From positions 8,184,001 through 8,248,000 of the forward strand of contig NZ_CP160402.1 in the NCBI RefSeq assembly GCF_040730185.1: a stretch of 64,000 nucleotides of DNA, in the 5' to 3' direction. Origin of the DNA: Streptomyces sp. Je 1-332 (GTDB lineage Bacteria > Actinomycetota > Actinomycetes > Streptomycetales > Streptomycetaceae). Position numbers and translations under genes: made by a program. Shown here one piece after another: positions 1 through 7,347 of the stretch. The notes below the pieces were generated by a model that was given only the letters and a program-made list of their open reading frames with translations, searched no databases and was not told where the DNA came from. The stretch's first letter is position 1, and each line of letters opens with the position of its first letter.

Positions 1-654
1 GCCTCGCGCGGTGCGAAGCTCGTCCTCGGAGCGCGTCGCAGCGACCGACTGGAAGCGCTCGCCGCCCGCATCGAAGCCAAGGGCGGCACAGCCGTCTGGA
101 AGACGACGGACGTGCGTCACCGCGGCGACCTCGCGGACCTGGTGGGGTGTGCCCGCGAGCGCTTCGGCGCGCTCGACGTCCTCGTCAACAACGCCGGGGT
201 CGGCCCCATCTCCCCGTTCGACGAGCTGCGCGTCGATGACTGGGACCAGATGATCGACGTCAACTTCCGCGGCGTGCTGTACGGGATCGCCGCAGCACTC
301 CCCGTCTTCCGCGAGCAACGTAGGGGTCAGTTCGTCAACGTCGTCTCGACCGCCGGGCTGCGTATCGTGCCGAACCAGGCTGTCTACGCGGCGACGAAGA
401 ACGCGGTCCGCACCCTCTCGGAGGGACTGCGTCAGGAGGCCGGGCCCGACCTGCGGGTCACCGTGGTCTCGCCAGGCTACGTCGGGACGGAGTTCGCCAA
501 CTCGGTCACCAGCCCCACCGTCAAGTCGCAGGCCCGGGCGGTCGACTTCGCCCTCGCCCCCGACGACATCGCCCGCGCCATCGCCTTCGCGATCGAGCAG
601 CCCGCGAACATCGACGTCGGCGACATCGTCGTCCGCCCCACGGCCCAGGGCTGA
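1..654 (+). CDS. Short-chain dehydrogenase/reductase, 5' end cut by window
   Basis: The frame is open from base 1, so the start lies outside the window; 217 codons remain. The visible part begins just after where the N-terminal TGxxxGxG cofactor motif of classical SDRs would be. Seen in the fragment: the NNAG motif at residues 63-66, catalytic Ser116, and the YxxxK pair Tyr129/Lys133. The late PGYVGTEF segment is typical of SDRs that oxidise or reduce small alcohols or ketones with NAD(P). Substrate cannot be inferred. Roughly 25 N-terminal residues are missing if the protein has the usual length near 245. Confidence 0.9.
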   Translation, partial: ASRGAKLVLGARRSDRLEALAARIEAKGGTAVWKTTDVRHRGDLADLVGCARERFGALDVLVNNAGVGPISPFDELRVDDWDQMIDVNFRGVLYGIAAALPVFREQRRGQFVNVVSTAGLRIVPNQAVYAATKNAVRTLSEGLRQEAGPDLRVTVVSPGYVGTEFANSVTSPTVKSQARAVDFALAPDDIARAIAFAIEQPANIDVGDIVVRPTAQG

Positions 655-837
655 CGCCTCACACAGATCCTGGGACAACCCGCCGGTCCGCTGGCCGACC
701 ATGAGCCGCCCCAACGAGACGGTCACGTGGTGGGCGCAACCCTCGGGCCGTCGGTGACGCCCATGGTCAAGGCCTGTCGACGTCACAAGAAGCTGCTGAG
801 CGACCTGAACCCCTTCTGACCGCAGAATGGAGAGGTG

Positions 838-1431
838 ATGCATACGAATGAATCCTCTTTCGAGCTACGGCTCAGGCACTCCACAGGGCATGTGGGCCCT
901 AGGGGCCGTATCTCCTTCTGGGCGGGGGAGCTGAGCGGTCTGGGAGACGTCGAGCTTGTTCTCCCTGCCCTGGAGATTGTCCCCGTGCAGGAGCGTGGAA
1001 CCCATATCGGCGCGATGGTCACGGGCGAGAGCATCCCGTCGTCCTCCTTCAAGGGCTGGCCGTACGCTGGGCGACCCCGGCTTGCCGAAGGAGAGCTGAA
1101 CGTCGCGGGGCAGAACGCGGCTTTCTCTCACAGCTACTGGAGGGCGAGCAGGCGAGGACGCGCACTCCGAATCCGGGTTCTTGGACGGAAGTACGCCTAC
1201 TTGGAGGAAGGGAGCAAGCTGCACCACGCGCTGGTGCGCGACGAAGCCAAGGTCACGACTCGGCGCTCCAGTTGGCGAGAGCCGAGGACCATCTCGGGTA
1301 CGACCAGTGGTGCGGCCGATTCGGTGGATGTCAGCCTTGCCATCCTCTTTGAGGGAATCTATGCGCGAAACTTGTCGCTTCGCGGGGCGTTGCTCTCGGC
1401 GCCGGGCCGAATCATGGACCGCATGGCTTAG
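838..1431 (+). CDS. Hypothetical protein, 197 aa
   Basis: An ORF whose start is set by a GGAGAG ribosome-binding site just upstream; ATG at 838 is preferred, with GTG at 835 as an alternative. I do not recognise the family. The N-terminal third is rich in beta-type hydrophobic alternation; the middle is basic and aromatic (RASRRGRALRIRV). No signal peptide or membrane segment is seen. It stands alone between the partial SDR and the LURP-one-like gene, same strand, with about 200 bp on each side. Codon use is less GC3-biased than its neighbours, which may indicate recent acquisition. Confidence 0.55.
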   Translation: MHTNESSFELRLRHSTGHVGPRGRISFWAGELSGLGDVELVLPALEIVPVQERGTHIGAMVTGESIPSSSFKGWPYAGRPRLAEGELNVAGQNAAFSHSYWRASRRGRALRIRVLGRKYAYLEEGSKLHHALVRDEAKVTTRRSSWREPRTISGTTSGAADSVDVSLAILFEGIYARNLSLRGALLSAPGRIMDRMA

Positions 1432-1634
1432 CTCCAGTGCTGATTACCGGCAGGGGTGTCCACTCCGTCTGCCACCTTCAGCCCGCGAGGCCGTCGATGT
1501 GGTCCGCCAGGCTTCGAAGTTGAGAAGCCCGCTCGCTGAGTTCCTACAGCTCGGGGTCTGCCACGTCGAGTAACTCCGATCATCGGGGGCTACGGTTACG
1601 GCATAGCGGTACGGGCGAGAAGGCAGGGGACGAC

Positions 1635-2345
1635 ATGGTGTTCGGGAAGGGCGGGGCGCGGGACGAGGCCCCGGTAGCCGCCGTTCCATGGGTCGGGGTG
1701 CGGGAGTTCACGGTCGGTACTGTCGAGCGACCTGCGGCGTCGAAGGGCGGGCGTCCGGTGCGCGGCCCGCGAGCCATCCGCGTTCCGGCCGGAGGTGGCA
1801 AGCCGCGTGTATTCGCGCCATGCGCCTATATCGCCCCGGCGGCTCCGCCCGTTCCGGCGTCCGCGATGGAGCCTTGCCTGTTCGAGGACCCCGAAGCGCA
1901 GCGCTTGCTGTGTTATCTGGTCCCCGACGACGACGAGAGCGGTGACGGTGGCGAACGCTGCTTCCGCGTATTTGACGGCCAGCATGACGCAATCGGAACC
2001 ATCAGGCGGATTCCGCCATCCAGCAAGCTGTTCAAACACACGTGGCGTATCAACCAGCCCGGGCATTCGGAAATCATCGGACGCAACCAGTGGGTCAGCG
2101 GTGACGCCAAGCAGATCGCTGAGCGGGGGGCGGGCAAGGCCTTCACCGAGGTGCTGAGTGCTGTGTCCAGCATGGGGCACGAGGGCAGCGACCAAGGCAG
2201 CCCCATACGTAAGAGCCGCAAGCTGGAATGGCGATCCGGTGGCGAGTTGGTCATGATTTCGGAGAGCATCAAACTGCTTGCCGTCAAGGCGAATTGGCTG
2301 GATCGCCGACTCGCCTTCGCGTTCGCTGTTCTCGGGGACTCGTAA
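1635..2345 (+). CDS. LURP-one-like (tubby/scramblase-fold) protein, soluble form
   Basis: A 236-residue protein. Its C-terminal half (about 100-236) contains the pattern FDGQHDAIGTIRR, then WRINQPG near 140, and ends with RKLEWRSG..LVMISE and a terminal hydrophobic helix ending AFAVLGDS. This order (beta strands with 'G..IG.I.R', 'W.I.QPG', closing helix) matches LURP-one-related domains, which share the tubby/phospholipid-scramblase fold. The gene at 56617-57297 has the same motif order and is a likely paralogue. The N-terminal 90 residues are Pro/Arg-rich. No membrane segment is present, unlike the paralogue. Function of bacterial members is not established. Family call is inference from motifs. 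Confidence 0.6.
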   Translation: MVFGKGGARDEAPVAAVPWVGVREFTVGTVERPAASKGGRPVRGPRAIRVPAGGGKPRVFAPCAYIAPAAPPVPASAMEPCLFEDPEAQRLLCYLVPDDDESGDGGERCFRVFDGQHDAIGTIRRIPPSSKLFKHTWRINQPGHSEIIGRNQWVSGDAKQIAERGAGKAFTEVLSAVSSMGHEGSDQGSPIRKSRKLEWRSGGELVMISESIKLLAVKANWLDRRLAFAFAVLGDS

Positions 2346-2477
2346 CTCTCGAGGATTCTGGGGCACAGGAACTCCTGAGCCTCGGGAACTGGCATCGAAG
2401 GTATCTGCCTAAGTCTCTGGTGGCAGGGCCGCCGGCCTTCGTTATGAGTGCGGTTCTGTGACGGAACGCCTGCTCAT

Positions 2478-2501
2478 GCGGGGCCCGTCCGCATGCCCCG
2501 C
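2478..2501. terminator. Possible hairpin terminator between convergent genes
   Basis: GCGGGGC and its exact complement GCCCCGC flank a 10-nt loop in the 238-bp gap between convergent genes ending at 2345 (+) and 2584 (-). No T-run follows. Weak call from symmetry alone. Confidence 0.3.
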
Positions 2502-2583
2502 GAATATCCAGGCGAGTGAAACCGTACGACACGCCGTTCTGCGGTGTCGGGCTCGCTGCGGTGGAGTTCGTACGACGGCGAAG

Positions 2584-3531
2584 TCAACTGTATTGCCCCA
2601 GTTCTGTGTTCGCATGGGGTACACGGCCTAGCGTCGGCCGTAGGACCGGTGCGCGGCGGGCCAGGAAGTCCCACAGTTGGTCGGCGACTGGTCCGTGCGG
2701 GCGGTCGCGCCGACGAGCCGCCGAGAGTTCCTCGACCACTCCGGGAAAGTGCCGTCCGGCGATGGAAAGCAGGCTTCCGTCACGCAACTCGTCCTCGATC
2801 ATGAATCGCGGCACGTGCCCCCACGCCATCCCGTGCAGGATCAGCTCCCTCTTCATGAGGTGGTCCGGAACAGAACTCCGAGGCGCGCCTTCGACCAGGA
2901 AGTGCCCTTGTTCGGACGGATGCCGCGCCGAGTCACGGACGACGCATTGGGTGAAGGCCTGCATCCGCTGCGGTGTGATGTCGGCATCCGGAGGGAAGGG
3001 CAGGAAACCGGGCGCCACGACGGGCACCAGCGCGACACGGCCGAGATCGATCCACTCCATCCGCACGTCGCTCTTGGGGACGCGGTGCACGATGAGGTCG
3101 GCTTCGTCCTCCAGCAGCCGCTCCCAGGGGCCGGTGACCGACTCGAACTGCAGGTGCAGTCGCGTCTGCGGGCGCTGGGCGAAAAAGCGGCTGAGCATCT
3201 CCAACACGGGCGGAAGCGGGCACAAGTCCCCGAGCACCACGCGCAGTTCGGCTTCCTCGCCCATCGCCAACTGTGCGGCGTAGGTCTGCAACTCCTCGGC
3301 CTCGTGCAGCAGGAAGCGCACCTTGCGGTGGAAGGCGCGCCCCGCCTCGGTGAGCTGCACCCGATAGCCCGAGCGGTCCAGCAGATCCAGGCCCAGCTGG
3401 CGCTCCAACTTGGCGACCGCTGCGAACACGGAAGGGTGCGAGCGGTGCAGCCGCTCGGCGGCGGCCTGGAAGCCGCCGTCGAGCACAACGGCGTTGAAGC
3501 ACTGCAGTTCGTGGAGCGTGAAGTTCGACAT
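2584..3531 (-). CDS. LysR-family transcriptional regulator
   Basis: A 315-residue LysR-type regulator. The N-terminal winged helix-turn-helix spans about residues 4-62 (FNAVVLDGGFQAAAERLHRS, then SVFAAVAKLERQLG), followed by a linker helix and a periplasmic-binding-like effector domain. It is transcribed away from the enol-lactonase-like hydrolase at 3631, with 99 bp between the two starts, so the hydrolase gene is the obvious target. Effector unknown. The C-terminal extension (SAARRRDRPHGP...) is longer than usual and lies beyond the core effector domain. Confidence 0.92.
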   Translation of the reverse strand: MSNFTLHELQCFNAVVLDGGFQAAAERLHRSHPSVFAAVAKLERQLGLDLLDRSGYRVQLTEAGRAFHRKVRFLLHEAEELQTYAAQLAMGEEAELRVVLGDLCPLPPVLEMLSRFFAQRPQTRLHLQFESVTGPWERLLEDEADLIVHRVPKSDVRMEWIDLGRVALVPVVAPGFLPFPPDADITPQRMQAFTQCVVRDSARHPSEQGHFLVEGAPRSSVPDHLMKRELILHGMAWGHVPRFMIEDELRDGSLLSIAGRHFPGVVEELSAARRRDRPHGPVADQLWDFLARRAPVLRPTLGRVPHANTELGQYS

Positions 3532-3630
3532 TATCCAGAAAACCTACAGGGCTCTTCCAATCTTTGTAATAGAAGTCTGCAGATGGCGATCCTAGGCTGA
3601 GTGCATAGCCGCTAGAGCACTGGAGCTGAC

Positions 3631-4437
3631 ATGACTTCTCAGACCCGTACGGCCATCACCACCGGCGATGGCGTCCGCATCGCCTACCGCTTCGACGGTG
3701 ACGAGAGCAAGCCGGTACTGCTGCTCTCGAACTCCATCGGAACCGACCTCCACATGTGGGACGGCCAGGTGTCGGCTCTGACCGATCACTTCCGGCTGCT
3801 GCGCTACGACGCGCGCGGCCACGGCGCCTCTGATGTCCCGCAGGGCGCGTATTCCCTGGACCGGTTGGGGCGCGACGTGGTGGAGCTGCTGGATGCCCTG
3901 GGCCTGCGGCGGGTGCACGTGCTGGGCCTGTCTCTGGGCGGAATCGTCGCGCAGTGGCTGGGGATCCATGTTCCGGAGCGCGTCGACCGCTTGGTGCTCT
4001 CCAACACCGCCGCATATCTCGGCCCGGCGAATCAGTGGGACCAACCGATCGCCGAGCTGCTCCAGGCCCCCGACATGCAGGTCACCGCGGAGACGTTCCT
4101 ACGCAACTGGTTCCCGGCCCGAATGCTGGAAGGCGACGACGAGGTGGTCGAGGGCTTCCGCCGCACTCTGCTTGCCACGCAACGCGAGGGCGTGGCCGGG
4201 AGCTGGGCTGCGGTGCGCGACTACGACCTGCGTCGCACGGCCGCACTCATCCCCAACCCGACACTGGTCATCGCGGGCGAGCACGACACCGTCACATCCG
4301 CCGACCACGGGAAGGAGCTCGCCGCGACCGTCCCGGGCGCGCGGTTCACCGTCCTGCCCACAGTGCACATGGCGAACGTCGAAGCGGAGTCGGAGTTCGT
4401 CGGGGTTGTGACGGCCTTCCTCACAGAACAGCCGTGA
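3631..4437 (+). CDS. Alpha/beta hydrolase, 3-oxoadipate enol-lactonase-like
   Basis: A 268-residue alpha/beta hydrolase. Oxyanion region SNSIGTDLHMWD at 33-44, nucleophile elbow GLSLGG with Ser101, acid Asp219 (AGEHD) and base His246 (TVHM). The SNSIGTDLHMWD segment and length are typical of PcaD-type 3-oxoadipate enol-lactonases of the beta-ketoadipate pathway. No other pca genes are in the window, so the physiological lactone or ester is uncertain. An SD (GGAG) sits 8 nt before ATG. Divergent LysR gene 2584-3531 is the likely regulator. Confidence 0.85.
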   Translation: MTSQTRTAITTGDGVRIAYRFDGDESKPVLLLSNSIGTDLHMWDGQVSALTDHFRLLRYDARGHGASDVPQGAYSLDRLGRDVVELLDALGLRRVHVLGLSLGGIVAQWLGIHVPERVDRLVLSNTAAYLGPANQWDQPIAELLQAPDMQVTAETFLRNWFPARMLEGDDEVVEGFRRTLLATQREGVAGSWAAVRDYDLRRTAALIPNPTLVIAGEHDTVTSADHGKELAATVPGARFTVLPTVHMANVEAESEFVGVVTAFLTEQP

Positions 4438-4591
4438 CCCCGGCTGTCGGCGTACGAGTGGACGCGCGCCACTTCATGCGACGGAATGTGCACCGATGCT
4501 GGTGCGGGCATGGGTCGCGACCGGCGGGGCGGGGACGACTACTAGCGCGCCGTGCGCGCGCACGCGAGCAGGGCATCGCCTTCCGGGAGTT

Positions 4592-4616
4592 GAGCCGAGC
4601 CGAGCCGAGCCGAGCC
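4592..4616. repeat. Pentamer tandem repeat (GAGCC x5)
   Basis: Five perfect copies of GAGCC immediately upstream of the P-loop protein start, ending two bases before its SD. It may reflect slippage; no function is evident. Confidence 0.9.
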
Positions 4617-4629
4617 GCGAGGACAGGCA

Positions 4630-4947
4630 GTGTCAGAGGCTGTCGGTAATGTGCCGGGCGTGGTCGGAACCGAGGAAACACGCCTGATCGTTCTGCGAGG
4701 CAACAGCGCTTCGGGAAAGTCATCCGTGGCGGCCGGCCTGCGCGAGAGATACGGCCGCAATCTGGCACTTGTCGGTCAGGACAACCTACGCCGCACCGTG
4801 CTGCGCGAACATGACCGGCCCGGCGCCGCGAGCATCGGCCTCATCGGAATGGAGACCGCCATCGACGCGGCCAGCACGTTGGACGGCACCGTCCAGCGGA
4901 TCCTGTCCGACACCGGCCTGGACGGTGTGCCCGCAACCGACCGGTGA
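4630..4947 (+). pseudogene. P-loop kinase/AAA-type protein with internal deletion
   Basis: A 105-residue ORF starting at GTG behind GAGGA. It has a clear Walker A GNSASGKSS at residues 24-32 and a following helix and strand (LALVGQDNLRR) as in small Streptomyces P-loop kinase-like proteins of about 180 residues. After residue 75 the sequence jumps to a segment (STLDGTVQRIL) that resembles the last helix of that family, so the central part carrying the lid and Walker B region appears deleted in frame. I infer a non-functional gene, though the short ORF could still be expressed. Family assignment rests on remembered motif order, not on a search. Confidence 0.6.
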
Positions 4948-5133
4948 GCGGCCCCGGGAGCTGACCGCGCTCCCGGGCACCACGCTCAGCACAGACCCGG
5001 CCCGCCCTCGCCGATTGCCTCCGTACGCGGCTCCCCGCAGACAGGTGGACGCCGGGGAGCGGATATGGCAGGCAAGGCGTACAACGAACGAACTGCAGCC
5101 GAGGGGCCGCCCCTCCTACGCAAGGAGGCAAAT

Positions 5134-5613
5134 GTGACCAGCGAACTGCAGCGCAGGCTCCTGGAGCAGCGCGAGGGAAGAGAACTCGAACGCGTGCTGC
5201 GTGCCGCGTCCGAGGTGGTCACGGCGCGCACGCTGACCTTCGCAGAGATACCCGACGACGCTCTGGATGCCGTGCGGGGATTCTGGAGTATGGCGGCCGA
5301 GCCCGCCGCAACATTGAACGACGAGGCGGCCAGCGAACGTCTTGACGCATGGGCGGAGGAACTCCTCGCCGAGCACGGCTACCGGACAACTGCCTTCCTG
5401 CTCACGGACCTCGGCCTTGCACCGTGGATCGAGTTTCGGCTGCGGCCCGGCTGGTTCACCTCGATCCGCCGGGCCACGGAACCCTCATGGGTCTTTCTCA
5501 GGAGCGATCTCGGTGCGGTGGCAGCGATCAGCGAGCAGGAGTATCGGTTCGAGTTCTTCGTTTCACACCTGCCGCAGACCGGTGCCGGTCGGGCTTCACG
5601 GCGATCACGGTGA
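5134..5613 (+). CDS. Hypothetical protein, 159 aa
   Basis: Start chosen at GTG 5134, 7 nt after a strong AAGGAGG; the open frame extends further upstream but without a ribosome-binding site. The N-terminal 50 residues form a charged amphipathic helix (ELQRRLLEQREGRELERVL), the rest is mixed alpha/beta with aromatic residues (PWIEFRLRPGWFTSIRRATEP). The C-terminal dozen residues (GAGRASRRSR) look like read-through of a frame change. It sits directly upstream of another small acidic protein on the same strand; a pair of small proteins like this could be immunity-type genes, but no toxin is nearby. Family not recognised. Confidence 0.6.
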   Translation: MTSELQRRLLEQREGRELERVLRAASEVVTARTLTFAEIPDDALDAVRGFWSMAAEPAATLNDEAASERLDAWAEELLAEHGYRTTAFLLTDLGLAPWIEFRLRPGWFTSIRRATEPSWVFLRSDLGAVAAISEQEYRFEFFVSHLPQTGAGRASRRSR

Positions 5614-5667
5614 AGCTCATCTGCGTCCGGTGCCTGGTTGTCTGCGCCGCTCGGTAGCGTCTGCCGG

Positions 5668-6204
5668 GTGACTGATGACGTTGATACGTGGGACCGGCTC
5701 GCCGCTTTGCTGCCGGAGGCCGAGGCCCAGGAGGTCAAGGACTGCTGGGACATGGGCGAACAGGAGGCCGGGCTTGGACTGCTCGTGTCCGGGCTGCTCG
5801 CCCATGAAACGCCGATCAGCGAGACGACCCGAGCCCAGCTCTCCGTACTCGCAGAGGCCTGGGGCGAGAGGGAGCGTCTGACACCGCAGATCCTCCAATG
5901 CCGTGGGGCCGACCAGATCGCCGGCGTGAAGTTGATCGAGACGGACGGCGGAAGCGTCGACGAGGTGCTGGGGGAAGCCGACCACGACCCGGCCGGCCTC
6001 GTCCTCGTGCCCTGGATCGCCTGTGCGCGAGGTGGCCGGGTCCTGATGCGAGCCCACACCCGGGAACCCTGGGGCGGTCTTTCCTACCTTGCCCAGCACT
6101 ACGCGATCACGTCACCGGACCGCGCCGCCGTCCTGCGGGTGTTCCCTCCTAGCTCTACCACCACCGCGTTCGCAGCTCTTCAACGGGAGTGCGAGTGCTC
6201 GTAG
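5668..6204 (+). CDS. Hypothetical acidic protein, 178 aa
   Basis: Start taken at GTG 5668 (VTDDVDTWDRL); the ribosome-binding site is weak, and upstream in-frame alternatives have no better one. The N-terminal two thirds is helical and acidic (LLPEAEAQEVKDCWDMGEQEAGLGLLVSGLL), a pattern I associate with uncharacterised small Streptomyces proteins. No membrane segment. The C-terminal 60 residues (from about 120) look lower in quality than the rest. 55 bp downstream of the 159-aa gene and possibly co-transcribed. Function unknown. Confidence 0.6.
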   Translation: MTDDVDTWDRLAALLPEAEAQEVKDCWDMGEQEAGLGLLVSGLLAHETPISETTRAQLSVLAEAWGERERLTPQILQCRGADQIAGVKLIETDGGSVDEVLGEADHDPAGLVLVPWIACARGGRVLMRAHTREPWGGLSYLAQHYAITSPDRAAVLRVFPPSSTTTAFAALQRECECS

Positions 6205-6414
6205 CGAGCGACAACCGCAAGTGACAACCAAGAGAGGCGCCTACGGCCAGAACGTGGCCTTCTCCCCGCAGTGCAGCAAAACCCGCCGTCGACACCTCCA
6301 CCGCGCCCGCGGCCTCGCTCAGATCCGCGAGACATTGTGCGGGACTTACGCCTCTCCCGTGCGTTCCTCGGCCCGACTAGCGTTGATCGCTGGCGCTTCT
6401 CGAAACGGACGGTC

Positions 6415-7224
6415 ATGTGTAGCAGCGACACCCTCACCCACACCTGCCAGATCAACTCCGGTGCAGGCGGTCTCGTCTCGGAGGACTGGTGCATCACGCG
6501 GTTCGCCGCCGTGGTGCGCAACCTCTCGCCCGAGACCAGCGAAGCCGACGCTGCCCGGCAGGAGCTGCTGCTTCACGAGGAGGTCATTCGCGGCAGGCAC
6601 TTGCAGATCTACTACACCCCCTTCGACCGAATGAACGTCAAGGCGAAGGTGCTCCTGGTCGGCATCACCCCAGGCGTCCAGCAGCTCGCGCTCGCCCTGC
6701 AAGCGGCGTCCCGCGCGCTTCAAGCCGGCACCTCGCCCGACGACGCCGTGCGTCTGGCCAAGGCCACGGCAAGCTTTGCCGGCGCGATGCGCAACAACGC
6801 CGTCACCATGCTCGATGACATCGGCCTGGCCCGCGCGCTCGATATCCCCTCGGCCTCCAGCCTGTTCGAGCCGGACTGCGACCTCGTCGGCAGCACCTCG
6901 GCCCTCTGCCACGCGGTCTTCGTCGACGGGAAGAACTACACCGGCCACGGCCTCAAGATCGACGCGACTCCCGTGCTGCGGGCCTTTGCAGAACAGGTAC
7001 TCGCCGCAGAGCTCGCGGCCACGTCCGACGCCCTGGTCATCCCCTTCGGCGGCTCCGCCTCTGCGGCCGTGGAGCTCGCCCTTGAAGCGACGGGCCTGTC
7101 CGCGGATCGCTGTCTGCTCGGATTCCCGCACCCGTCTGGCGCCAACGGCCACCGAATGCGGCAGTTCACTCAAGAACGCGACCAGCTGCGAGACGCAGTG
7201 GAACGCTGGGTCGGCACTCTGTGA
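6415..7224 (+). CDS. Uracil-DNA-glycosylase-superfamily-like protein
   Basis: Start set at ATG 6415 (269 residues); upstream in-frame sequence is Pro/Arg low complexity. Two signature-like motifs fit the UDG fold: LLVGITPG at about 80-87 (motif A, water-activating loop, cf. GxxPG) and FPHPSGANGHR at 237-247 (motif B, the minor-groove loop with HPS). The spacing of about 150 residues is compatible with family 4/5-type UDGs. The Fe-S cysteines of family 4 are not obvious. It may act on uracil or another damaged base, or on nucleotides; this is inference from the two loops. Stands alone, about 120 bp before the convergent MFS gene. Confidence 0.65.
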   Translation: MCSSDTLTHTCQINSGAGGLVSEDWCITRFAAVVRNLSPETSEADAARQELLLHEEVIRGRHLQIYYTPFDRMNVKAKVLLVGITPGVQQLALALQAASRALQAGTSPDDAVRLAKATASFAGAMRNNAVTMLDDIGLARALDIPSASSLFEPDCDLVGSTSALCHAVFVDGKNYTGHGLKIDATPVLRAFAEQVLAAELAATSDALVIPFGGSASAAVELALEATGLSADRCLLGFPHPSGANGHRMRQFTQERDQLRDAVERWVGTL

Positions 7225-7347
7225 GCTGAGCGTAAGACCAACGAATCAGATGGCGGCCCAGGCACTAACGGTGCTCAATTTCTGCTGCCGTGACGCTCCG
7301 TGCCATCGGCGGGAGGTGTGACACAGCAGGCGTGTCGCGGGGCCACC

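Noticed and set aside
2677..3600. A 307-codon plus-strand open frame over the LysR gene
   Set aside because: It lies entirely antisense to a LysR gene with clear motifs; the translation has no family pattern.
5134..6204. Calling the two small proteins a toxin/immunity module
   Set aside because: No toxin domain or known immunity motif is visible next to them; only the size and pairing suggest it.
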